DNA of 64,000 bases from positions 1 through 64,000 of the forward strand of contig NZ_QQAY01000010.1 of assembly GCF_003350505.1 (NCBI RefSeq). Reading direction: 5' to 3'. A program made the position numbers and the translations under genes. Source of the DNA: Falsibacillus pallidus (GTDB lineage Bacteria; Bacillota; Bacilli; Bacillales; DSM-25281). This document shows, in pieces, positions 16,593-25,033 of this stretch. Within the stretch, counting starts at the first letter, position 1; each line of letters begins with the position of its first letter. The notes beneath the pieces are model-generated. The model was not told the DNA's origin and made no database searches. It worked only from the letters and a program-made list of their open reading frames with translations.

Positions 16593-17738
16593 ATGAAAGA
16601 ACTTCTTTGGCTCATCCGACATACGTTAAAGGTTACGTTCAATACGAGACGCAGTTTCATCATCTATTTTGGGATGCCGCTGATTGGAATCCTGATTGCC
16701 TTCGCGGCGTATGGAGGTTCAAACGTACAAACCATCCATATCGGAATCGCCAGCCAAGATCGAGGAGAAGCTTCTTCAGGAACCATCTCCTTTTTGAAAA
16801 ATATTGATCATGTAAAAGTTACAGAGATTAAGGATTCTGCCATCGCTGATCAAATTTCATCCGGAAAGCTGGATGTTGTGATCAAAATTGACGAAGGTTT
16901 CACTCAGAGCCTGATGGACGGAAATCCATCCGGCATCCAAATGGTGTCCATTAAAGGGGCGCAGGTCACTTCGTTTATCAAAGCGTACTTGTATCAGTAT
17001 TTGGATAATGTCGCAGCCATCGGAAAAACGGCTCATGGCGATCAAAAGGCATTTCATGAGATGTATGCTAACTACCAGAAGGAAAACTTCAGCATGAAGA
17101 CCGTTTCCTTGAAGGACCTTTCGAAAAATCGGGATATGACGTCCCAAACAATTGGATTCTTGCTGATGTTCCTCCTGATGTCCGCAGGCAACCTGTCCGA
17201 AATCATATTGAAGGAAAAAGAAAACAGAACGTACTTCAGGCTGCTTTCCACACCGATCAGTGCCAGGAAATATGTGCTTTCCAATATCTTGGTCAATATG
17301 ATCATCATGGCTGTTCAAATCTCCTTTACGATTTACATGATGAATAACGTCTTCCATATCGAGACCAATATGGCGTTCGGAGAAATGCTGTTCATTCTTC
17401 TTGTCTTTGCCCTTGTCGCAGTAGGGTTGGGATTGATTATCGTCGCATTCACGTCCAGCACGGCTTCTTTCGGGGCGCTGCAAAACTTCCTGGTCATCCC
17501 GACCTGCATGCTCTCAGGCTGCTTCTGGCCGGTTGCCATCATGCCGGATGCTGCGCAGAAAATCGCAGAATTCCTGCCGCAGCACTGGGCACTATCAGCC
17601 ATCGATAAGCTGCAAAAGGGCATCAGCATCGGAAGCATCTATTTGAACATCTTGATCCTATTGGCATTCGCTGCAGCTTTCTTCCTTGTTGCCATCTATC
17701 GCTTTGGCCGAAACAACAATGCAAGAAACTTCATTTAA
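16593..17738 (+). CDS. ABC-2 type transporter permease (LnrN-like)
   Basis: A 381-residue partner of the preceding permease with the same layout: N-terminal helix (about 20-37), extracytoplasmic domain, and about six C-terminal helices (about 185-370). Its ATG directly follows the previous stop codon, so the subunits are translationally coupled. The two permeases plus the ATPase would form a heterodimeric exporter. Transported compound unknown; linearmycin-like membrane-active agents are a guess by analogy. Confidence 0.88.
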   Translation: MKELLWLIRHTLKVTFNTRRSFIIYFGMPLIGILIAFAAYGGSNVQTIHIGIASQDRGEASSGTISFLKNIDHVKVTEIKDSAIADQISSGKLDVVIKIDEGFTQSLMDGNPSGIQMVSIKGAQVTSFIKAYLYQYLDNVAAIGKTAHGDQKAFHEMYANYQKENFSMKTVSLKDLSKNRDMTSQTIGFLLMFLLMSAGNLSEIILKEKENRTYFRLLSTPISARKYVLSNILVNMIIMAVQISFTIYMMNNVFHIETNMAFGEMLFILLVFALVAVGLGLIIVAFTSSTASFGALQNFLVIPTCMLSGCFWPVAIMPDAAQKIAEFLPQHWALSAIDKLQKGISIGSIYLNILILLAFAAAFFLVAIYRFGRNNNARNFI

Positions 17739-17749
17739 GTGTGAATCTT

Positions 17750-17776
17750 AACCCGTCTATTCAGGCGGGTTTTTGT
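17750..17776 (+). terminator. Intrinsic terminator after the ABC exporter operon
   Basis: AACCCGTC pairs with GGCGGGTT around TATTCA, followed by a T run. Confidence 0.8.
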
Positions 17777-17795
17777 TTGTACATATGGGTGGGGT

Positions 17796-17822
17796 GGGAC
17801 AAGGAACCTGTCCCTGTGTCCC
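17796..17822. repeat. GGGACA...TGTCCC hairpin, likely Bacillaceae intergenic repeat
   Basis: GGGACA-AGGAACC-TGTCCC is a six-base-pair hairpin followed by TGTGTCCC, a second possible 3' arm. Similar GGGACAGG/CCTGTCCC stretches are common between genes in Bacillaceae. Function unknown. Confidence 0.5.
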
Positions 17823-17837
17823 ATTTTTCTGAAAATA

Positions 17838-17867
17838 TTGACATAATGCGAAGGTGCAAATTATACT
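17838..17867 (+). promoter_or_regulatory. sigmaA promoter of the alpha/beta hydrolase gene
   Basis: TTGACA (17838-17843), an 18-base spacer, then TATACT (17862-17867). It lies 44 bases upstream of the start codon. Confidence 0.75.
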
Positions 17868-17875
17868 TTTTATAA

Positions 17876-17889
17876 ACTGACTAGTCGTT
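17876..17889. promoter_or_regulatory. Possible TetR-type operator
   Basis: ACTGACTAGTCGTT contains the perfect palindrome GACTAGTC and sits at about +2 to +15 of the promoter just upstream, a repressing position. The core resembles operators of Bacillus TetR/FadR-family repressors. No repressor gene is adjacent. Confidence 0.4.
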
Positions 17890-17910
17890 TTTGCGAAGGG
17901 GTAGCAACTT

Positions 17911-18759
17911 ATGAATCTAATAAATGTTAATCAAACAGAAATTGCTGTATTTGAATACAGCCATAAAGGGGAGCCGGTTGTTCTCCTTCATCCTGGGGGA
18001 ATCTTTGCATCATTTGTGTGGAAGGATACGGCTGAATTATTAAAAGAGAATTATCATGTAATCGCAATGGACCTTCGGGGACACGGGGCATCGGGAAAAC
18101 CGGAAACAGGATATGAACTGGAGAATCTGGCAAAAGATATAGTAGAGGCCATAAAGGCAATGGGAATTGAGAAAGCCCATTTCATCGGGAACTCGCTCGG
18201 AGCCGAAACGGCGCTTGTGCTTGCCGCGAAATTCCCTGCATATGTCCGTTCGTTGACGCTGGTGGATGGAGGCATGCTCAACTTGATCGGTCCGAATGGT
18301 GAAAGGGAAGGGACCAAAGAAGAACTTGTGAAGGAAAGGCTTGAGCGTCCATATCCGGAGTTTATTTCGAAAGAGGATTTTGTTTATTTTGCAAAGGAGC
18401 ATTGGCAGGAGTTCGCCAAGATTGCCCATCAAATTCCACTGTATAATCTCCCGAATGGGACCGTCACGTTCCAGCAAAACAATGAAATCGCTGCACAACT
18501 GCTGGCTGCAGGATGTGATATTGATATCCCGTCACAATATGAGGGCCTCACATGTCCGGTCTTATTCATGCCAGCCGAGAAGGAAGAAAGGCTGGAGTGG
18601 AAGCTTAAATTGATTGAGGCAAAAAGTGCCTCTCTTCCATACTCAAAAACTGTCATTCTCCCGGAAAGCACCCATTTGATGATGATGAATCAGGGCAGGG
18701 AAATCGCAGAGGCAGCACAGGCATTTTATCAGGAACTGCAAGAGAAATGTCCCCAATGA
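17911..18759 (+). CDS. Alpha/beta-fold hydrolase
   Basis: A 282-residue soluble hydrolase. The oxyanion loop LLHPGG, the nucleophile elbow GNSLGA (Ser near residue 95) and the catalytic His in PESTHLMM (about residue 254) are clear. It resembles epoxide-hydrolase/haloperoxidase-like esterases; the substrate is unknown. ATG 17911 follows AAGGGGT. Its own promoter and a candidate operator suggest it is a regulated single gene. Confidence 0.85.
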   Translation: MNLINVNQTEIAVFEYSHKGEPVVLLHPGGIFASFVWKDTAELLKENYHVIAMDLRGHGASGKPETGYELENLAKDIVEAIKAMGIEKAHFIGNSLGAETALVLAAKFPAYVRSLTLVDGGMLNLIGPNGEREGTKEELVKERLERPYPEFISKEDFVYFAKEHWQEFAKIAHQIPLYNLPNGTVTFQQNNEIAAQLLAAGCDIDIPSQYEGLTCPVLFMPAEKEERLEWKLKLIEAKSASLPYSKTVILPESTHLMMMNQGREIAEAAQAFYQELQEKCPQ

Positions 18760-18852
18760 CGGATTTATTTCTCCGAAAAAGCCTCTTACAGCCATAAAAA
18801 ATTGAATAGAAAATTACATGGCTGAAATCGCGGCACGATGGCATATGGCGGG

Positions 18853-18883
18853 AAAGGGGCCAAGTAGAGACCTTGCCCCTTTT
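18853..18883 (+). terminator. Intrinsic terminator between the hydrolase gene and mntH
   Basis: AAAGGGG-C-CAAG pairs with CTTG-CCCCTTT with one bulge and ends in four T. The rest of 18760-18850 holds only an imperfect CAGCCAT/ATGGCTG inverted repeat. Confidence 0.6.
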
Positions 18884-18895
18884 GCATTTCATTGA

Positions 18896-18924
18896 TTGCA
18901 AAATTGGTCTTCACCGCATATAAT
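18896..18924 (+). promoter_or_regulatory. sigmaA promoter upstream of mntH
   Basis: TTGCAA (18896-18901), 17 bases, TATAAT (18919-18924). It would give a leader of roughly 175 bases before mntH. Confidence 0.6.
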
Positions 18925-18968
18925 TTGAGTGTAGGAATCATAGGGTTCTTACTTTTTTTACAATAAAA

Positions 18969-18984
18969 GTTTGCTTCGGGAAAC
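18969..18984. promoter_or_regulatory. Candidate MntR operator
   Basis: GTTTGCTTCGGGAAAC is an inverted repeat (GTTT..C / G..AAAC) close to the manganese-repressor box TTTGC-N-GCAAA known upstream of mntH in bacilli. It lies in the leader, about 40 bases past the predicted transcription start, where MntR bound to Mn(II) could block elongation, or it may act on a second promoter not recognised here. Confidence 0.45.
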
Positions 18985-19105
18985 ATTTTTATACTAAGGA
19001 AAATGCTTGTTTCATTTAAACATAGCTATTTTTACGTTGAAATCGGTTCGGGTTTTAACATTAATCTTTACGGAAATAGTCACCATATAAAAGGGGAAAT
19101 ACTTC

Positions 19106-20377
19106 ATGAAAGACAGAACAATTGAAAGGAAAGATCTTACGTCGTCGGCTGCAGCGGTACTCAGCGGGAAGACGAAAGGGTGGAAAAGGGTGCTGCCGTT
19201 TCTTGGCCCTGCCTTCGTAGCCTCCGTCGCCTATATCGATCCGGGGAATTTCGCGACCAACATTGCAGCGGGCTCAAGATACGGTTATTTATTGCTTTGG
19301 GTCATCTTATTTTCTAATTTAATGGCTATTTTGATCCAGACGATGTCTGCCAAGCTTGGGATTGCCACAGGCAGAAACCTGTCTGAAGTGGCCAGGGATC
19401 GTTTTCCGTTCCCGGTCCGGATTTTCCTTTGGATCCAGGCGGAGATCGTCATCATCGCAACGGATTTGGCAGAGTTTATCGGAGCGGCCCTCGGACTTTA
19501 TCTACTCTTTGATATCCCGATGATTGCCGCTGCTCTGATTGCGGCAGCCGGGTCGTTCGCCATCCTCGAGCTTCAAAGAAGGGGGCTCCGCTCTCTGGAG
19601 GCAGGCATCACGGGAATGGTGCTCATTGTTGTCGTTGCCTTTGGTATACAGGTATTCATCTCAAGACCGGAAGCGGGACCGCTTGTTGCCGGATTATTGA
19701 CGCCAAAGTTTGAAGGAGTCGACAGCATCCTGTTGGCGGCAGGGATTTTAGGGGCTACGGTCATGCCGCATGCCATCTATCTTCACTCTGCCTTGACCCA
19801 AAAAAGGGTGGTCGGCACAAACGACTCGGAAAAGAAAAAGATCTTCCGATTTGAATTTGTCGACATCATCATTGCCATGGCCTTGGCTGGCGTGATCAAT
19901 GCAAGCATGCTGATTGTAGCGAGTGCGTTGTTTTTCCAAAATGGATTGGATGTATCCGACCTTGATGTAGCATTTCAAAAGTTTGGCGAGTTGATCAGTC
20001 CGTTTTCTGCCCAATTATTCGGAATAGGTTTATTGGCTGCAGGGCTATCCAGTTCAACTGTAGGTACACTCTCCGGCGACGTCGTGATGCAGGGGTTCAT
20101 CCAAAAAAGGATTCCGATTTATCTGCGCCGATTCATCACCATGCTGCCGCCGCTCGTCATCATCATTTTAGGCGTCAATCCGACGCATGCACTCGTACTG
20201 AGCCAAGTGGTGCTCTCATTCGGGATTGCTTTCGCCCTTGTACCGCTCATTCTTTTCACCAGCGACCGCAAGCTGATGGGAAGCCTCGTCAATGCAAAAT
20301 GGACCACGAACATTGCATGGGTCATTGCAGGGGTCATCATTGTGCTGAATATATTCCTGCTGACGCAGAGCTTATAA
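19106..20377 (+). CDS. mntH: Nramp-family Mn(II)/H+ symporter MntH
   Basis: A 423-residue transporter with about eleven membrane helices. The metal-binding segment of helix 1, DPGNFATN (about residue 46), and that of helix 6, MPHAIYLHSAL, are both present, as is GFxxK-type loop sequence. Length agrees with B. subtilis MntH (about 425). It imports manganese driven by protons. ATG 19106 follows AAAGGGG. A candidate MntR box in the leader fits repression by Mn. Confidence 0.94.
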   Translation: MKDRTIERKDLTSSAAAVLSGKTKGWKRVLPFLGPAFVASVAYIDPGNFATNIAAGSRYGYLLLWVILFSNLMAILIQTMSAKLGIATGRNLSEVARDRFPFPVRIFLWIQAEIVIIATDLAEFIGAALGLYLLFDIPMIAAALIAAAGSFAILELQRRGLRSLEAGITGMVLIVVVAFGIQVFISRPEAGPLVAGLLTPKFEGVDSILLAAGILGATVMPHAIYLHSALTQKRVVGTNDSEKKKIFRFEFVDIIIAMALAGVINASMLIVASALFFQNGLDVSDLDVAFQKFGELISPFSAQLFGIGLLAAGLSSSTVGTLSGDVVMQGFIQKRIPIYLRRFITMLPPLVIIILGVNPTHALVLSQVVLSFGIAFALVPLILFTSDRKLMGSLVNAKWTTNIAWVIAGVIIVLNIFLLTQSL

Positions 20378-20385
20378 AAACATTT

Positions 20386-20434
20386 GCGAAAAAAGAGTAT
20401 GAATCCTTCTATGGGATTTGTACTCTTTTTTTGC
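20386..20434 (+). terminator. Intrinsic terminator after mntH
   Basis: GCGAAAAAAGAGTATGAATCC pairs with GGATTTGTACTCTTTTTTTGC around a short loop; the 3' arm contains the T run. Confidence 0.75.
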
Positions 20435-20458
20435 AGAAAAGGGCCTTTTTCAAAAAGA

Positions 20459-20487
20459 TTGCCTGCGTCTTCAGCTGTTTATATAAT
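20459..20487 (+). promoter_or_regulatory. sigmaA promoter of the ArsB-like pump gene
   Basis: TTGCCT (20459-20464), 17 bases, TATAAT (20482-20487). No ArsR-type operator was recognised near it. Confidence 0.65.
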
Positions 20488-20547
20488 GGGGAAGGAATAT
20501 TAAATGATAATAGATAAAAAGTGCTTCATCGAAGGGAAGAGACACAT

Positions 20548-21840
20548 TTGGTTTGGATTGCCGTTTTGATTTTTATCGCCACTCTCACACTGGTCATCTG
20601 GCAGCCCCGAAACCTGGGGATTGGGTGGTCGGCATGCGGAGGAGCGCTTTTGGCTTTGGCTGCCGGGGTTGTATCTCTGCATGATGTCGTAGAAGTGACA
20701 GATATAGTTTGGAATGCGACGCTCACGTTTATTGCACTCATCATCATTTCGTTAATTTTAGATGAAATTGGATTTTTTGAATGGGCGGCTTTGCATATGG
20801 CGCGCCTGGCCGATGGAAACGGGAAGAAAATGTTCCTCTATGTCACATTCCTCGGTGCTGTCGTTTCAGCCTTTTTTGCCAATGACGGCGCTGCGCTTAT
20901 TTTGACCCCGATCGTGTTAGCCATGGTCAGGGCGCTCAATTGGAAAGACAAGATGCTCCTGCCATTCATCATGGCGAGCGGGTTCATCGCGGATACCACA
21001 TCATTGCCGTTTACCATCAGCAATCTGGTGAATATCGTTTCGGCCGACTACTTCCATATCTCCTTTTCGGAATATGCCTCAAGGATGATCATTCCGAACT
21101 TATTCAGCCTAGCGGCAAGTATGGCGGTCCTATATTTGTTGTTTAAAAAATCGATTCCCGCTTCTTATGACGCTTCCCAAGTGAAAAAGCCTGCAGAAGC
21201 GATCAAAGACAAAGATCTGTTTATCCTGTCCTGGATTGTGCTGGCCGGCTTGCTCATCGGGTACTTTTCCAGCGGCTTCTTTCATGTCAAAGTCAGCTTC
21301 ATTGCAGGGGCCATCGCCATTGTCTTTTTGCTCATGGCAAGAAGGAGCCAGGCGGTGCATGTCCGCAAAGTCATTAAAGGGGCTCCGTGGGCCATCGTCT
21401 TTTTCTCCATTGGGATGTATGTTGTTATCTATGGACTGCGGAATGTCGGATTGACCGACTTGTTGGCGGATGTCCTGGAGGGTGCTGCTCACCACGGATT
21501 GTTTGCATCGACTATGGCGATGGGCTTCCTGGCCGCGGTTCTATCATCCGTCATGAATAATTTGCCGACGGTCCTTATTGATGCGCTGGCCATCACGGAC
21601 GCTCATGCATCAGGGGTGATTAAAGAGGCGATGATCTACGCCAATGTCATCGGGTCGGATTTGGGTCCAAAAATGACGCCGATTGGTTCCCTCGCAACTT
21701 TGTTGTGGCTGCATGTATTGAAGGGCAAAGGAGTCAAAATTACATGGGGCTACTACTTCAAAGTGGGGGTCATCCTGACGCTCCCAGTGCTGTTCATCAC
21801 ATTGGCCGGCCTATATCTGTGGCTGCTGCTCCTATCATAA
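20548..21840 (+). CDS. arsB: ArsB-family arsenical pump membrane protein
   Basis: A 430-residue protein with about eleven or twelve helices of the ArsB/NhaD ion transporter superfamily. The signatures NNLPTVL and [19 protein letters not shown] are those of ArsB arsenite/antimonite exporters. TTG 20548 lies ten bases after GAAGGGA and matches the usual ArsB N-terminus (VWIAVLIF); an in-frame GTG at 20521 would add nine residues. Unlike typical ars operons there is no arsR, arsC or arsD nearby, so the true substrate may differ (B. subtilis YdfA and YwrK are similar stand-alone members). Confidence 0.85.
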   Translation: MVWIAVLIFIATLTLVIWQPRNLGIGWSACGGALLALAAGVVSLHDVVEVTDIVWNATLTFIALIIISLILDEIGFFEWAALHMARLADGNGKKMFLYVTFLGAVVSAFFANDGAALILTPIVLAMVRALNWKDKMLLPFIMASGFIADTTSLPFTISNLVNIVSADYFHISFSEYASRMIIPNLFSLAASMAVLYLLFKKSIPASYDASQVKKPAEAIKDKDLFILSWIVLAGLLIGYFSSGFFHVKVSFIAGAIAIVFLLMARRSQAVHVRKVIKGAPWAIVFFSIGMYVVIYGLRNVGLTDLLADVLEGAAHHGLFASTMAMGFLAAVLSSVMNNLPTVLIDALAITDAHASGVIKEAMIYANVIGSDLGPKMTPIGSLATLLWLHVLKGKGVKITWGYYFKVGVILTLPVLFITLAGLYLWLLLLS

Positions 21841-21851
21841 ACTTGAGTTTG

Positions 21852-21888
21852 AAACCGGTTCTGCCTTTATTGGCGGGCCGGTTTTTTT
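21852..21888 (+). terminator. Intrinsic terminator after the ArsB-like gene
   Basis: AAACCGG pairs with CCGGTTT, extended by GCC/GGC, followed by seven T. Confidence 0.8.
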
Positions 21889-21898
21889 GCATTCGACA

Positions 21899-21931
21899 AA
21901 AATCGGGGCGTGACTGTGCTCTCCCGATTTT
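21899..21931. repeat. Second hairpin, AAAATCGGG...CCCGATTTT
   Basis: The 5' arm with its flank (TCGACAAAAATCGGG) is identical to that of the terminator after ctpB at 8616-8629. It may be a back-up terminator or a dispersed repeat. The following 100 bases to ctaC show no clear promoter. Confidence 0.5.
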
Positions 21932-22032
21932 ATCCACCTTCCACAATTCCACAAAAAATAAAGTTTAGTTTAAAACTGGAGTGGTATGGAACATATTATT
22001 AAGGGTTTGTAATGAGGAAGGGAGGAGCGGCT

Positions 22033-23088
22033 TTGTATAAAAGGTTTTTGCCTGTTTTTTTAATATTCATGATTGCAGCGCTTTCCGGCTGCAGCGGGAT
22101 TGATGTGTTGGATCCAAAGGGGCCTGCTGCCCGCGAGGAATTTGATTTGTTTCAGCTCACCATTTACTTGATGCTTCTCGTGCTGGCAACGGTCTTTATT
22201 TTGTTTTTCTATTTTTTATGGAAATATCGCATCACGCCGGAGAGAAAGAATCATATTCCGAATGGACCTTCCGGGAATAAGAAGCTGGAAATCACCTGGA
22301 CGGTCATTCCGATTGTGATCCTGATCATCATCGCCATTCCTACGGTGAAGAGTACATATCATTTATCAGATGCAGCAGATGCTAAGAATCTCCAAGGGAA
22401 AACGGTCATTGAAGTGACGGCCCATCAGTTCTGGTGGGAATTTCATTATTTGGATGGGGACATCAAGACTTCGGATGTTCTGCACATCCCCACAAACCAG
22501 GATGTGGTGCTGGTGATCCGGTCGGATGACACGATTCATTCCTTGTGGGTGCCGCAGCTCGGAGGCAAGATGGATGCGATTCCAGGCAAAACGAATCGAT
22601 TATGGGTGAAAGCGGATGAACCAGGCAGCTATGAAGGAAAGTGTGCAGAACTTTGCGGAGCAGCGCACGCTTATATGCTGTTTACCGTGAAAGCAGAGTC
22701 GAAACAAGACTTTCAAAAGTGGAAGCAGGCTATGAAGCAAAAAGAAAGCGGCAACCAAAAGACGGAAAGTGCAGCTGCCGGCGAAAAGGTATTTAAAAAG
22801 AATTGCTTGTCCTGCCATGCCGTCAATGGAAGCGGTGAAACCATCAGCCGTGGGAATGCTCCGAATTTGACCGGCTTTGCAGACCATGACCGGATTGCGA
22901 GCGTACTTCCGAATACGAAAGAAAATATTGTGAAATGGATTAATGATCCCAAGAAATATAAGCCTGGTACAGAAATGCCATCTTTCAAACACCTTTCCGC
23001 GAAGGAGAAAGAGGAGCTGGCAGAGCACGTTCAGAGCTTAGAGCTTGATGGAATCAGTGGAAAAGGAGATGGCGGTCATGGATCTTAA
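22033..23088 (+). CDS. ctaC: caa3-type cytochrome c oxidase subunit II with fused cytochrome c
   Basis: A 351-residue lipoprotein-type subunit II. Signal peptide with lipobox LSGC, two membrane helices (about 40-70 and 85-105), the CuA-binding cupredoxin domain with HSLW and CAELCGAAHAYM, then a C-terminal cytochrome c domain with haem motif CLSCH (about residue 258) and a Met ligand in EMPSF. This fusion defines caa3 oxidases, which accept electrons from cytochrome c at the outer face. TTG 22033 is seven bases after GGGAGGAG; ATG 22012 is an alternative with no good site. First gene of the operon. Confidence 0.92.
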   Translation: MYKRFLPVFLIFMIAALSGCSGIDVLDPKGPAAREEFDLFQLTIYLMLLVLATVFILFFYFLWKYRITPERKNHIPNGPSGNKKLEITWTVIPIVILIIIAIPTVKSTYHLSDAADAKNLQGKTVIEVTAHQFWWEFHYLDGDIKTSDVLHIPTNQDVVLVIRSDDTIHSLWVPQLGGKMDAIPGKTNRLWVKADEPGSYEGKCAELCGAAHAYMLFTVKAESKQDFQKWKQAMKQKESGNQKTESAAAGEKVFKKNCLSCHAVNGSGETISRGNAPNLTGFADHDRIASVLPNTKENIVKWINDPKKYKPGTEMPSFKHLSAKEKEELAEHVQSLELDGISGKGDGGHGS

Positions 23089-25033
23089 ATACACGCTATG
23101 GGGGAAAAAGATAACCTTCCCTTCAGATATTTTGGCTGCTGACATGTCTATCCTCCTCTTTTTATTGATCGGCGTGGGATTGCTCACTTATTTTAAGAAA
23201 TGGAAGTGGCTGTGGGGCTGGCTGACAACCACCCATCACAGCAAAATAGGCATTCTCTATTTGACTGCTGGAGGGGCTTTCTTTTTAAGAGGGGGTCTTG
23301 ATGCCTTGATCATGAGGGTCCAGCTCGCCCTTCCGGAGAATCAATTTTGGGTTTTCCAAGGGGAAAAATACAACCAGATGATGACGACCCACGGCACCAC
23401 GATGATATTCTTCGTGGCCATGCCACTATTGATTGGACTCATGAATGTGGCTGTTCCTTTACAGATTGGCGCGAGGGATCTTGCTTTTCCTTATTTGAAT
23501 GCGCTCAGCTTCTGGCTGTTTTTTGCAGGCGGGTCTCTTGTAAATATCAGCTTTATCCTAGGGGGATCTCCGACTGCAGGGTGGACAGCATATGCCCCTC
23601 TTGCTTTGAAGGAGTTTTCGCCAGGGCCGGGAAATGACTACTATGCCCTCGGTCTGCAGATTGCGGGAATCGGTACGCTGCTGACGGCCATCAATTTCCT
23701 TGTGACGATCTTGAACAAGCGGACGAAGGGGATGACGCTCACCCGCATGCCTTTGTTCACGTGGTCGACCCTTGTCACTTCTCTTCTTATTTTATTTGCT
23801 TTCCCTGCACTGACTGTCGCTCTTTTATTGTTATCTTTCGACAGGCTGTTCGGGACAAGCTTTCTGTCAGCTGATGCAGGAAACGCATTGATTTGGCAGC
23901 ATTTGTTTTGGATATTTGGGCATCCGGAGGTCTACATATTGATTCTGCCCGCATTTGGGATTTTCTCCGATGTCATCAGCACCTTTGCCAAAAAGAAGCT
24001 TTTTGGATATACCTCGATGGTTTTTGCCATCGTTCTTATCGGGTTCTTAGGATTTATGGTGTGGGTGCACCATATGTTCACAGTGGGGCTTGGTCCTGCA
24101 TCCAATGCGATTTTTGCCATTTCGACGATGTCGATTGCCGTCCCGACAGGAATTAAAGTGTTCAATTGGCTGTTCACGTTGAAGGGCGGAGTGATCCGAT
24201 TCAATACCGCCATGCTTTATGCACTCTCTTTCATCCCGACGTTCGTGATGGGCGGGGTGACCGGCGTCATGCTTGCAGCGGCGCCTGCAGACTATCAATA
24301 CCATGACAGCTACTTCGTTGTCGGACATTTTCATTATGTCATCGTCGGAGGGACTATCTTAGGGATTTTCTCAGGGCTTTATTACTGGTGGCCGAAGATG
24401 TTCGGGTTCCTTTTGGATGAGAAAAGGGGAAAATGGCAGTTCTGGCTGTTTGCCATCGGGTTTCATCTCACATTTTTCCCGATGCACATCATGGGATTAA
24501 TGGGCATGCCGAGAAGGGTGTACACATACCTTGAAGATAGTGGCCTCGGCACGTTGAATATGATCAGTACGATCGGGGCTTTCCTGATGGGACTGAGTGT
24601 TCTTTTCTTTATTTATACGGTTTATTGGAGCTGCAGAAACGGCGTGAGAGATGCATCAGGAGATCCATGGGACGGGCGGACGCTCGAATGGGCAATACCG
24701 TCTCCGCCGCCGGAATACAATTTTGCCAGAAGACCGTTTGTCAGGGGAGTTGATGCTTTTTGGAAAGAAAAGATGGAGGGCGACGGAACATTTCAGCCTG
24801 CTGAAAAACTGAAGCCGATCCATATCCCGCCTTCCAATGTCCAGCCGATGATACTGAGCGGTATTTTCTTTATGACAGCGTTTGGGTTCATTTTTGACTG
24901 GAACCTGGTGAAAATCGGGGGAGGAATATTGATTCTCGGGATGCTCATCTGGCGCTCCTTCACTGATAAAGGCGGACATTTCATCACCGCAGAAGAATTG
25001 GCAGAGCGGGAAGAAAGGAAGGGGGGCCGATGA
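23078..25033 (+). CDS. ctaD: Cytochrome c oxidase subunit I
   Basis: A 651-residue haem-copper oxidase subunit I with about fourteen helices. The low-spin haem ligand in THGTTMIFF, the CuB ligands and cross-linked Tyr in FGHPEVYILILP, the HH pair in VHHMFTVG, and HDSYFVVGHFHYV carrying the haem a3 and a ligands are all present, which makes it an A-type proton-pumping enzyme. ATG 23078 overlaps the end of subunit II by 11 bases and lies ten bases after AAAGGAG. Confidence 0.94.
   Translation: MDLKYTLWGKKITFPSDILAADMSILLFLLIGVGLLTYFKKWKWLWGWLTTTHHSKIGILYLTAGGAFFLRGGLDALIMRVQLALPENQFWVFQGEKYNQMMTTHGTTMIFFVAMPLLIGLMNVAVPLQIGARDLAFPYLNALSFWLFFAGGSLVNISFILGGSPTAGWTAYAPLALKEFSPGPGNDYYALGLQIAGIGTLLTAINFLVTILNKRTKGMTLTRMPLFTWSTLVTSLLILFAFPALTVALLLLSFDRLFGTSFLSADAGNALIWQHLFWIFGHPEVYILILPAFGIFSDVISTFAKKKLFGYTSMVFAIVLIGFLGFMVWVHHMFTVGLGPASNAIFAISTMSIAVPTGIKVFNWLFTLKGGVIRFNTAMLYALSFIPTFVMGGVTGVMLAAAPADYQYHDSYFVVGHFHYVIVGGTILGIFSGLYYWWPKMFGFLLDEKRGKWQFWLFAIGFHLTFFPMHIMGLMGMPRRVYTYLEDSGLGTLNMISTIGAFLMGLSVLFFIYTVYWSCRNGVRDASGDPWDGRTLEWAIPSPPPEYNFARRPFVRGVDAFWKEKMEGDGTFQPAEKLKPIHIPPSNVQPMILSGIFFMTAFGFIFDWNLVKIGGGILILGMLIWRSFTDKGGHFITAEELAEREERKGGR

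Noticed and set aside
16857-17483. 208-codon frame antisense to the second ABC permease gene
   Set aside because: Opposite a clear permease gene; composition is that of a complement of hydrophobic codons.
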